Positions 1 to 5,004 of a DNA stretch of 5,004 nt are shown here, piece by piece; within the stretch, counting starts at the first letter, position 1, and every line of letters begins with the position of its first letter. The DNA lies in the NCBI GenBank assembly GCA_019242135.1, contig JAFAWC010000134.1:1-5004 (forward strand), in the 5' to 3' direction. The stretch is from Mycobacteriaceae bacterium (lineage in GTDB: Bacteria; Actinomycetota; Actinomycetes; Mycobacteriales; Mycobacteriaceae). The position numbers and the translations under genes were made by a program. The notes below the pieces were generated by a model. It was not told the origin of the DNA. It did no database searches and saw nothing but the letters and a program-made list of their open reading frames with translations.

Positions 1-117
1 CCGGCCCAACACGACCCGGAGCTGCTGCAATCGCTGCTGCGAACCGGCGCCCACCCCGACGCCGCCGAACAGACTGCCGTCACCGAGCCGGCCGACGCGG
101 CGCCGCGGGGAGCCTGA
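1..117 (+). CDS. C-terminal end of an unidentified protein (partial)
   Basis: An open frame runs from the first base of the window to a TGA at 115-117 and encodes the last 38 residues of a protein whose start lies outside. The tail begins PAQHDPELLQSLLRTGAHPD and is rich in Ala, Pro, Glu and Asp, with no recognisable motif; its second half looks like a disordered acidic C-terminus. Codon use (G or C in nearly all third positions) fits a real gene of this genome. It ends 17 bases before the palindrome at 135-162, so it is probably a separate transcription unit from the SRPBCC gene. I do not recognise the family and assign no function. Confidence 0.6.
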   Translation, partial: PAQHDPELLQSLLRTGAHPDAAEQTAVTEPADAAPRGA

Positions 118-134
118 CCTAACACGCCCACTGC

Positions 135-162
135 TAATCATGTACCATTTGGTACATGATTA
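135..162. promoter_or_regulatory. Palindromic operator, likely bound by the adjacent TetR regulator
   Basis: Two 13-base arms, TAATCATGTACCA (135-147) and TGGTACATGATTA (150-162), are exact reverse complements separated by TT. The site is strikingly AT-rich for this region. It contains the ATG start codon of the SRPBCC gene at 156-158. TetR-family dimers typically bind palindromes of this size, and the only regulator nearby is encoded by the second gene of the same unit (583-1143), so autorepression is the natural inference. No U-tract follows, so a terminator for the upstream gene is unlikely. The palindrome is seen directly; the identity of the binder is inferred. Confidence 0.85.
143..148 (+). 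promoter_or_regulatory. Putative -10 element for a leaderless SRPBCC-tetR transcript
   Basis: TACCAT at 143-148 matches the actinobacterial -10 consensus TANNNT. Seven bases separate it from the A of the ATG at 156, which is the normal distance from a -10 box to the transcription start. Transcription would therefore begin at the start codon, explaining why no Shine-Dalgarno sequence precedes it. Leaderless mRNAs are common in mycobacteria. I see no convincing -35 box around 119-125. The element lies inside the palindrome, so a bound repressor would cover the promoter directly. Confidence 0.45.
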
Positions 163-599
163 CCCACAGCAGCGTCGAGATCGACGCGCCGGCTGCGCTC
201 GTGTGGGACGTTTTCAGCGATGTCGAGCGCTGGCCCGAATGGACCGCCTCGGTCACCCGCCTCGTCGCCATCGACGGGCCCGGCCTGGCCGTCGGCAAGC
301 GGTTCGCGATCAAGCAGCCGCGCATGCCCAAGCTGGTGTGGGAGGTCACCGAGCTGGTTCCCGGCACCTCGTGGACGTGGGCGCAGCGCTCCCCGGGTGG
401 GTCGACCATGGCCCGCCACGACGTCGTCGCCACCACCGATCATCAGTCGCTCGTGCTCCAGCACCTCGACCAGCAGGGGCCGGTCGGCGCCGTGCTGGGC
501 CGGCTCATGCACAGCATCACCAAGCGCTACCTCGAACTCGAGGCCCAGGGGCTAAAGATGCGCAGCGAACAGCGCCGACTCGATGGCCCGACTTCCTGA
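156..599 (+). CDS. SRPBCC family protein (polyketide cyclase/START-like ligand-binding fold)
   Basis: A 147-residue protein, the usual length for a stand-alone SRPBCC domain. The N-terminus ITHSSVEIDAPAALVWDVFSDVERWPEW (residues 2-29) is the family hallmark: first beta strand, the IDAPA turn, then the helix with a paired-aromatic WPEW end. The middle holds strands such as KLVWEVTELVPGTSWTW (59-75), and residues 109-133 form the long C-terminal helix that closes the hydrophobic pocket. Such proteins bind or transform small hydrophobic molecules in the cytoplasm; the ligand cannot be read from sequence. There is no signal peptide. The start at 156 is well constrained: an in-frame TAA lies at 135-137, and the next GTG (201) would remove the first strand. 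The start codon sits within the palindromic operator and lacks a ribosome site, suggesting a leaderless message. The 3' end overlaps the TetR gene by 17 bases. Confidence 0.9.
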   Translation: MITHSSVEIDAPAALVWDVFSDVERWPEWTASVTRLVAIDGPGLAVGKRFAIKQPRMPKLVWEVTELVPGTSWTWAQRSPGGSTMARHDVVATTDHQSLVLQHLDQQGPVGAVLGRLMHSITKRYLELEAQGLKMRSEQRRLDGPTS

Positions 600-1143
600 C
601 GTCGCGCGGCGGCGCGAACTGCTCGACGCTCTCCTACAGGAGTTCGCCGACGGCGGGATCGGCGACCGCTCGCTGCGGGAGGTGGCCGAATCAGTGGGCA
701 CCAGCCATCGAATGTTATTGCACCACTTCGGTTCTCGTAGCGAGTTGTTGCTGGCAATCGTCGAGGAGGTGGAGCGGCGCCAGATGGCGGTGCTCCGCGA
801 CCTGCCGACCGATCCAGCCGAAGCGGTTGCCGCCATGTGGGCCGATGTCCGCCGGCCCGAACTGCGCCGGTTCGAACGGCTGTTCTTCGAGTGCTACGCA
901 CGAGGAGTCCAAGGCGAACAACCGTATGCGCGGCTGGTGCCTGGGGCCGTCGACGCCTGGCTCGCCGACGTCGCCGCGGTAACCGGTGGCACAGTCCAAC
1001 CGGACCGCTCCCGCCTGGGGCTGGCGCTGATCCGCGGTCTGCTGCTGGACCTTGTCGCGACCAACGACGACGCGGGCGTGGACGCCGCGGCGCACGCCTT
1101 CATCGATCTGATCAGGCAGCGTGACTCGGCTGACCGCCGATAA
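583..1143 (+). CDS. TetR/AcrR family transcriptional regulator
   Basis: A 186-residue protein of typical TetR length. Residues about 8-60 form the DNA-binding domain: helix 1 at 8-23, then the helix-turn-helix SLREVAESVGTSHRMLLHHF (30-49) followed by GSRSELLLAIVEEVE, the classic H-x-F-G-S-[RK]-x-E-L-L signature. Residues 60-180 are a helical ligand-binding and dimerisation domain with no assignable inducer. ATG at 583 is the first possible start, because an in-frame TAA lies at 553-555 and no ATG, GTG or TTG codon intervenes. There is no clear ribosome site, and the 17-base overlap with the SRPBCC gene points to translational coupling. It is the best candidate to bind the palindrome at 135-162 and repress its own operon. 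Whether it also controls distant genes cannot be told here. Confidence 0.95.
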   Translation: MARLPDVARRRELLDALLQEFADGGIGDRSLREVAESVGTSHRMLLHHFGSRSELLLAIVEEVERRQMAVLRDLPTDPAEAVAAMWADVRRPELRRFERLFFECYARGVQGEQPYARLVPGAVDAWLADVAAVTGGTVQPDRSRLGLALIRGLLLDLVATNDDAGVDAAAHAFIDLIRQRDSADRR

Positions 1144-1158
1144 CCGGCGGCCACCGGT
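1143..1158. terminator. Possible weak hairpin in the convergent gap
   Basis: The 31-base gap between the TetR stop (1143) and the DUF427 stop (1175) begins with ACCGGCGGCCACCGGT, which can fold into a short GC stem (ACCGG paired with CCGGT) on either strand. No T-run follows on either side. An 8-base direct repeat CCGGCGGC occurs at 1144-1151 and 1165-1172. Mycobacterial terminators often lack a U-tract, so a bidirectional terminator is possible but weakly supported. Confidence 0.2.
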
Positions 1159-1174
1159 GCGCATCCGGCGGCTT

Positions 1175-1927
1175 TCAACCGTCGACGACGATATCGAGCT
1201 TTTCGTTGTAGAACGCGATGAGACCGGCAATCGGTGCGACCTGGGTCAGCGGATATTCGTAGGTCCAGGCGATGTCGGGGTGGACGGCGTCGCCGACTCG
1301 TGCTGACCAGTACCGCGAAGTGACTCCCTTGTAGGGGCAGATCGACTGCGTCTCGCTGGCTTCGAGGTGTCCGAACGAGACGTCGGTGCGGTCGAGGTAG
1401 TACCGGGTTGGCAATCCGGTCTCGAAAAGCAGGACCGGGCTGTGGGACTCGGCAACGACGACGCCGTCGACCCGGACCGTGACGTGTCGGTGCGAACGCA
1501 GCGCGTCGACCCGCACGTACGGATTGCGCGGGTGGCCGATGATCTGCTCGTCTTCTTCGAGCCAGTCAAGCGCGTCCCATTCGAAGCGCACGTGGCCTGC
1601 CACTGGGCCGTCGCCGTCGGCGTCGTAGACCCGTGCCGCACCCTTGATGGCCCGTCGGTAACCGGTCAGCGTATGCAGTCGAGACGGTCCGAACTGCAGG
1701 CGTTGGGGATGATCCTCGTCGATTAAATGCTTCATACGCACGTCAGATACCGGAATGTAGTAGTGCGGGTAGTACGGTGCCTCCCAGACGTAGCGGGCAC
1801 GTGTCGTGTCGAACACGAGTGCGCCGTCGAGATATCCGCGCACTCGGCGCGGCGCGGGCTCGATCCGGCCCCGTTCCGCGGCCATCTGCGGGTATCCCCG
1901 CTCGGGGTTCGATATCTCCGAAATCAT
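1175..1927 (-). CDS. Tandem DUF427 domain protein
   Basis: A 250-residue protein of two DUF427-like repeats (Pfam NTP_transf_9, function unestablished). The first covers about 28-135 and begins RVRGYLDGALVFDTTRARYVWEA, followed by YYPHYYIPVSDVRM. The second covers about 146-245 and has the full pattern: HVTVRVDGVVVAES, RYYLDRTDVSF (175-185), CPYKG (197-201), YWS (206-208), WTYEYPL (221-227) and IAGLIAFYNEKLDIV. The first copy lacks the CPYKG and YWS motifs and looks diverged. There is no signal peptide or membrane segment, so it is probably cytoplasmic. The start at 1927 is chosen because AAGGAG lies five bases upstream; the frame stays open to 2392, but that extension overlaps the channel gene and is low-complexity. 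It lies 52 bases downstream of the channel gene on the same strand and may be cotranscribed. No biochemical role can be assigned. Confidence 0.9.
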   Translation of the reverse strand: MISEISNPERGYPQMAAERGRIEPAPRRVRGYLDGALVFDTTRARYVWEAPYYPHYYIPVSDVRMKHLIDEDHPQRLQFGPSRLHTLTGYRRAIKGAARVYDADGDGPVAGHVRFEWDALDWLEEDEQIIGHPRNPYVRVDALRSHRHVTVRVDGVVVAESHSPVLLFETGLPTRYYLDRTDVSFGHLEASETQSICPYKGVTSRYWSARVGDAVHPDIAWTYEYPLTQVAPIAGLIAFYNEKLDIVVDG

Positions 1928-1932
1928 TGGCG

Positions 1933-1938
1933 CTCCTT
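1933..1938 (-). promoter_or_regulatory. Shine-Dalgarno site that fixes the DUF427 start
   Basis: On the minus strand AAGGAG is followed by CGCCA and then ATG (1927-1925), a near-ideal spacing. It favours the 250-residue product over the longer open frame. The rest of the gap (1939-1979) is relatively T-rich on the coding strand, but I see no TANNNT -10 box, so a separate promoter is not supported. Confidence 0.75.
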
Positions 1939-1979
1939 GCAGATCACAACAAATCAGAACGAAGTCCGAAAAACAGCGG

Positions 1980-3104
1980 CTATGTCCGCCGTTGCCGGGC
2001 GTCCCGGGCGATTTTGGCGGCGGGGCGCTGCGGGGGAATGGGTGTCGACGGCCATCTGCGCGGCCCGGTCCACAGTGCCGGCGGCGCGTCGAGTTGGCGC
2101 GCGAGCAACAAAGCGGCGGTGTCGTAGTTCGCACGCCAGCCGCGGAAGTGCGGCCAGGCCTCCTCGTCGGTCCGCTCGATCGGGTACCTGAGCTCACGTA
2201 GCATGTCAGCGGCGGCGCGGAATTCGTCGAACGACACCGAGATCGACCCGTCCGGATCGGGGTCGGACGGCGCCGCCAAGCGCATGCTTCTGGCGACCTG
2301 TTCGAGCGCCACGAAACCCATCCGAAGCGCCAGCCGCGCGGCGAGTTTGGGCTCCTGGGCCGGCGCCAGCGCCAGGTGCAGGGCCGCGGCATCCATCACC
2401 GCGATCAGCGAGACCACCCAGTGCGACATCGGCCGCGGGGACCGCAACCTGGCCAAGGTCAGATACGTGGTGTGGGATTCGGCGACCTCCGCCGCCCACC
2501 GTTCCCACGCGGTGAATAGGTCCTCGAGAAGGGGGCGCGTGTCGCCGTCGTCGATCCCCCATCGGGTACGGGCGAGGATCTCCGGACCCCACACTGGCAC
2601 GCCTGCGCGCGAACCAAGGAGGCTGACTTCGGTTTCCCGCCGGTTGAACGCGGCGTAGAGGGTGGGCAGGTAGCCGACCTGCAGGCCGATCACGACGAGC
2701 CCGGTGAACGCCGCCAGGTATTCGAGCGTCGTGCTCCCGCTTCCCACCGGTGCGGCGTAACCCAATGTGAACACCGACGATCCGGCGTCGGAAAACGCCG
2801 CCCCCACCCGACCGTCCAGACTCGGCAGCAGCAATAGCGCGAACCCGGTGACCAGCAGCCCGAGCCACACCCCAAGCCGTACCAGTAACGACAGCGGCGA
2901 CTGCCACGCCAGGATGCGGTCGCGGCGCTCGAAGGAGCGCACCACCCGGGAGAGTTGGACGAATCCGGTGTCCAGCGTCCGGTCGACCGTGCGCGAAATC
3001 CGGGAGTTGATGCCGCGCGGCACCACGAGGGTGCCCACCACACTCGACAAGGTGCCGATCACGATCAACAATCCCAGCGCCGAGCCGAGCCACGAACTGA
3101 TCAT
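1980..3104 (-). CDS. Ion-channel-like membrane protein (potassium channel family, altered filter)
   Basis: A 374-residue protein with an N-terminal helix (about 5-29), a basic cytoplasmic stretch rich in Arg (30-66), a second helix (69-94), a pore-loop-like segment (101-118) and a third helix (125-153). The pore segment AAFSDAGSSVFTLGYAAP resembles the P-loop of 2TM potassium channels, where the filter normally reads T-[VL]-G-Y-G; here it is TLGYA (113-117), with Ala in place of the last Gly. The soluble C-terminal half (155-345) carries W-x-x-E-[VL]-A-E-S-H (202-211) and the stretch SHWVVSLIAVMDAAALHLAL (227-246), a pattern I recall from actinobacterial channel-family proteins of this length. 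The tail (346-374) is basic and Pro-rich. The start overlaps the kinase stop as ATGA and has no ribosome site of its own, indicating translational coupling. Ion selectivity is uncertain; a non-conducting or sensory derivative is possible. Confidence 0.8.
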   Translation of the reverse strand: MISSWLGSALGLLIVIGTLSSVVGTLVVPRGINSRISRTVDRTLDTGFVQLSRVVRSFERRDRILAWQSPLSLLVRLGVWLGLLVTGFALLLLPSLDGRVGAAFSDAGSSVFTLGYAAPVGSGSTTLEYLAAFTGLVVIGLQVGYLPTLYAAFNRRETEVSLLGSRAGVPVWGPEILARTRWGIDDGDTRPLLEDLFTAWERWAAEVAESHTTYLTLARLRSPRPMSHWVVSLIAVMDAAALHLALAPAQEPKLAARLALRMGFVALEQVARSMRLAAPSDPDPDGSISVSFDEFRAAADMLRELRYPIERTDEEAWPHFRGWRANYDTAALLLARQLDAPPALWTGPRRWPSTPIPPQRPAAKIARDARQRRT

Positions 3105-4411
3105 GCTGTCGGCTGGGATGCGCCCACCAAGGCGATCTCGTCCGGATCGGATTCGCTGGTGGCCGCGGGTGTGCGCAGCGGCACGGCGATGGTGATCTCG
3201 GTCCCGGGAGACGTCGCGCGCACGTCGAACCGGCCCCCGAACGCGAGTGCCTTGGCGCGAATCGACGTCAGTCCGATGTGACCTTCGTCGGCCATCCGCT
3301 CCATCGTGGTTTCGGATATTCCCACTCCGTCGTCGGCGATCCGCAATGAGGCCAGATTGTCGTAGCGTTCCAACTCGATCCAGATGTGGCGGGCCCGCGC
3401 GTGCTTGACGACGTTGGTCAACGTTTCGCGTGCCGCGCTGTACAGCACGTAATCCGCGTCGGTACGCACCCCGTCGGGCCAGGTCCGTGCGTCAAGTTCG
3501 ACCGCGAGTTTCGTACGCGAGGTGAGACTGTCGGTGAGTGCGGTGATCGCCGATCTCAATCCCAGCCGCGCAAGCACATCGGGGTGCAGCTCGCGCACCA
3601 CATCCCGCAGCAGCCCCGAGCACTCGACCAGCGCCGATTCGACCCGCTCCGCCGCGCCCGGTGAGCCATCCCGCACCTCTTCCATGTCTTGGCGCGCGAC
3701 AAGGACGTACTGGAGGGCACCGTCATGCAGCCGTTCCGAGATCGTCTGCCGCTCACGCTTTTCCAGCCCCACCAGCTCCTGCAACAACTGCCTTCGCTGC
3801 CGTGCGAGGTCGCTGATCGTGTCCACCTTGGAGCGCTGGATAAGAGATACCGCGACGGATCCGCCGGCCAGCCCGGCCAACACCGTGGTGCTCAACAGAA
3901 TCGACGCCCACGGCTCATGGTTGGAGGCTTGGGTGATCCAACAGGTGGTGAGGAAGGCGGCCAACGTCGGAATCGCCACGGCACCGCTGATGATGGGATC
4001 CAGCTGCGCCGCAGCGATCAACGGGATCAAGAAGAACCCGTTCCTCATCACATCCGATGTCCACTCCTCGGGCGACGTGAGCCCAGTCAGAACGGAAACG
4101 ACGGAGACGACCGCGACGTCGGAGGCGAGCATCAGCAGTGTCACCAGAGTTCCGACGGCCACCGGCCGCGTCGCGGTGCGCAGCGACCACGCGCTCCAGA
4201 CCCCGAGTATCACAACGTAGATCGCGAGCACCGCCACACAGATCCAGAGGTGTTTTCTCGGCGGCTCATAGAGCAGGGTTCCCCCGACGAAGATCGTCAA
4301 TACGGTGCGCAAGCCGAACTGCAGCGCGGTTCCCAAGAACAGATACCGCTGTGAGTCCCGGGCGAAGCGTTGCGTTCGCGCATTGTCCGCGTGCTGATCA
4401 TGCTCGGGCAT
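3101..4411 (-). CDS. Membrane sensor histidine kinase, NarL/DesK class (HisKA_3)
   Basis: A 436-residue protein. After an Arg-containing cytoplasmic N-terminus come about six hydrophobic segments (roughly 24-47, 54-75, 84-108, 121-137, 140-159, 169-191) joined by short loops, so there is no large external sensor domain. A coiled linker (195-220) leads into the HisKA_3 dimerisation box ERQTISERLHDGALQYVLVA (220-239) with phospho-acceptor His229 followed by Asp-Gly. The second helix has RELHPDVLARLGL (273-285). The ATPase domain has the N box RETLTNVVKHARA (328-340, Asn333), the G1 motif DDGVG (360-364), GHIGLTSIRAKA (377-388) and GTEITIAVP (403-411). All catalytic motifs look intact. It should autophosphorylate and signal to a NarL-type response regulator, none of which is encoded in the window. 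The start at 4411 has AGGAG six bases upstream; a longer open frame into the methyltransferase gene is rejected. It overlaps the channel gene by 4 bases. Confidence 0.93.
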   Translation of the reverse strand: MPEHDQHADNARTQRFARDSQRYLFLGTALQFGLRTVLTIFVGGTLLYEPPRKHLWICVAVLAIYVVILGVWSAWSLRTATRPVAVGTLVTLLMLASDVAVVSVVSVLTGLTSPEEWTSDVMRNGFFLIPLIAAAQLDPIISGAVAIPTLAAFLTTCWITQASNHEPWASILLSTTVLAGLAGGSVAVSLIQRSKVDTISDLARQRRQLLQELVGLEKRERQTISERLHDGALQYVLVARQDMEEVRDGSPGAAERVESALVECSGLLRDVVRELHPDVLARLGLRSAITALTDSLTSRTKLAVELDARTWPDGVRTDADYVLYSAARETLTNVVKHARARHIWIELERYDNLASLRIADDGVGISETTMERMADEGHIGLTSIRAKALAFGGRFDVRATSPGTEITIAVPLRTPAATSESDPDEIALVGASQPTA

Positions 4412-4417
4412 TGGCGG

Positions 4418-4422
4418 CTCCT
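4418..4422 (-). promoter_or_regulatory. Shine-Dalgarno site that fixes the histidine kinase start
   Basis: On the minus strand AGGAG is followed by CCGCCA and ATG (4411-4409), giving a six-base spacing. This decides the 436-residue start over upstream in-frame codons, which would run out of frame through the end of the methyltransferase gene. Confidence 0.75.
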
Positions 4423-4441
4423 GTCCCGTCGCGATTGCGAA

Positions 4442-4447
4442 AGCATA
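4442..4447 (-). promoter_or_regulatory. Possible -10 box for the kinase-channel unit
   Basis: In the 56-base gap between methyltransferase and kinase, the minus strand reads TATGCT, matching TANNNT. Transcription would start near 4435, leaving a leader of about 24 bases that includes the AGGAG site. A candidate -35, GTGAGG (4471-4466), lies 18 bases upstream and keeps only the central TGA of TTGACA. The evidence is suggestive only, and readthrough from the methyltransferase gene is equally possible. Confidence 0.3.
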
Positions 4448-4467
4448 ACTCTGGACACATCGACGCC

Positions 4468-5004
4468 TCACCGTCCTTCGAACCGGTAGCGCAGGATCCG
4501 GGCTTTGCGGGCAGCCGCGGGCACCATTCCGCATATGCGCGTCATGACGCGCAACGGCGCCGGGAAGAGGTCGACTTCGGGCTGGTGGGCGAGGCTCGCT
4601 TCCTCGACGAGCGTGAGCCGCGAAGACCATGTGCGTGGCGTGTGCGCATCCTTGAACCCGAGGTATCCGCGCAGGCTTGCGACGTCGCCGAACATCTTCT
4701 GCCGAGCCAGTTTGACCGCGACCCGGCTGAGCGGGCCGACCCGCCCGTAGTCGTTGAACGCGAGCTCACCTGACGAGAAGTACGCCGGTATGCGGCGGAA
4801 CAGGTCGATGACGGTCTCTTCACCAAGAAAAGCGAACAACCCGTCAGCACGCAGAAACGTTGGGCGGTCTGCAGGAATCGCATCGGTCCACGAATCGTCG
4901 GCCAGTGACGCCGGCACCGGGTGGGCCCGCTCGTCGGCACGAAGGACCGTGTCTCTCAGCGTGATGACACCTGGCAGGTCGACGCTGTACCAGTCCACCG
5001 TCGA
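4468..5004 (-). CDS. Class I SAM-dependent methyltransferase, TcmP/LCM type (C-terminal part, start outside window)
   Basis: The last 178 residues of a protein that continues past the window edge. The visible part begins STVDWYSVDLPGVITLRDTV, matching the post-motif strand of the leucine carboxyl methyltransferase-like/TcmP family, in which W-[YF]-x-V-D-L-P carries the acidic residue expected to contact the SAM ribose. The stretch RPTFLRADGLFAFLGEE matches the family's A-E-G-L-L-M-Y-L region, with Asp replacing the usual Glu. SSGELAFNDYGR is the next beta strand. The Rossmann nucleotide-binding loop lies in the missing N-terminal half. Members methylate O or carboxyl groups of small molecules, including polyketides; the substrate is unknown here. 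The frame stays open to 5004, so an internal GTG at 4998 is not taken as the start. TGA at 4470-4468 ends it 56 bases before the kinase. Confidence 0.88.
   Translation of the reverse strand, partial: STVDWYSVDLPGVITLRDTVLRADERAHPVPASLADDSWTDAIPADRPTFLRADGLFAFLGEETVIDLFRRIPAYFSSGELAFNDYGRVGPLSRVAVKLARQKMFGDVASLRGYLGFKDAHTPRTWSSRLTLVEEASLAHQPEVDLFPAPLRVMTRICGMVPAAARKARILRYRFEGR

Noticed and set aside
135..162. The palindrome as an intrinsic terminator of the upstream gene
   Set aside because: The stem is AT-rich with a 2-base loop, and no T-run follows; its overlap with a promoter and start codon fits an operator better.
140..982. Long plus-strand open frame of 280 codons starting at the first ATG in the palindrome
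   Set aside because: It lies out of frame across both the SRPBCC and TetR genes, is Arg/Pro/Ala-rich without motifs, and is a by-product of high GC content.
1727..2191. Plus-strand open frame across the DUF427-channel junction
   Set aside because: It has no recognisable domain and lies antisense to two supported genes.
1928..2392. N-terminal extension of the DUF427 frame to 405 residues
   Set aside because: It overlaps the end of the channel gene in another frame, has low-complexity Arg/Pro-rich sequence, and ignores the strong AAGGAG site before 1927.
3522..4220. Plus-strand open frame of 232 codons opposite the kinase gene
   Set aside because: It is Ser/Arg/Thr-rich without any domain and lies antisense to a gene with intact kinase motifs.
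4412..4630. N-terminal extension of the histidine kinase to 509 residues
   Set aside because: It would overlap the conserved end of the methyltransferase gene out of frame, while the ATG at 4411 has a good ribosome site and a normal kinase N-terminus.
4468..4998. A complete 176-residue methyltransferase starting at GTG 4998
   Set aside because: The frame stays open to the window edge and the SAM-binding half of the family lies upstream of this point, so the gene is cut by the window rather than complete.

Overview
The window is GC-rich and densely coded, with short gaps, overlapping genes, AGGAG-type ribosome sites and one apparently leaderless gene. It carries a TetR regulator, an SRPBCC protein, a TcmP/LCM-type methyltransferase and a tandem DUF427 protein. 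This mix suggests an actinobacterium, most likely of the Mycobacteriaceae. That placement is inferred from gene style and protein families; no rRNA or marker gene is present.

Left part, plus strand (1-1143): the 3' tail of an unidentified gene (1-117) is followed by a near-perfect 28-bp palindrome (135-162), which includes the start codon of an SRPBCC (polyketide cyclase/START-like) gene (156-599). A TetR-family repressor gene (583-1143) overlaps the end of that gene by 17 bases. The arrangement fits a two-gene autoregulated unit: the TetR protein would bind the palindrome and block both genes, and the SRPBCC protein may handle the same small hydrophobic ligand.

Right part, minus strand (1175-5004), in transcription order: the C-terminal part of a class I SAM-dependent methyltransferase (5004-4468, cut by the window edge), a six-helix membrane histidine kinase of the NarL/DesK class (4411-3101), an ion-channel-like membrane protein with a changed selectivity filter (3104-1980), and a 250-residue tandem DUF427 protein (1927-1175). 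Kinase and channel overlap by 4 bases (ATGA), so they are almost certainly co-translated. No response regulator lies in the window. The two halves converge, with 31 bases between the TetR and DUF427 stop codons.

There is no tRNA, rRNA, CRISPR array, insertion sequence or phage gene. No stretch over 300 bases lacks a gene. The points most worth following up are the palindrome built over a leaderless start, the kinase-channel pair, and the TLGYA filter of the channel.
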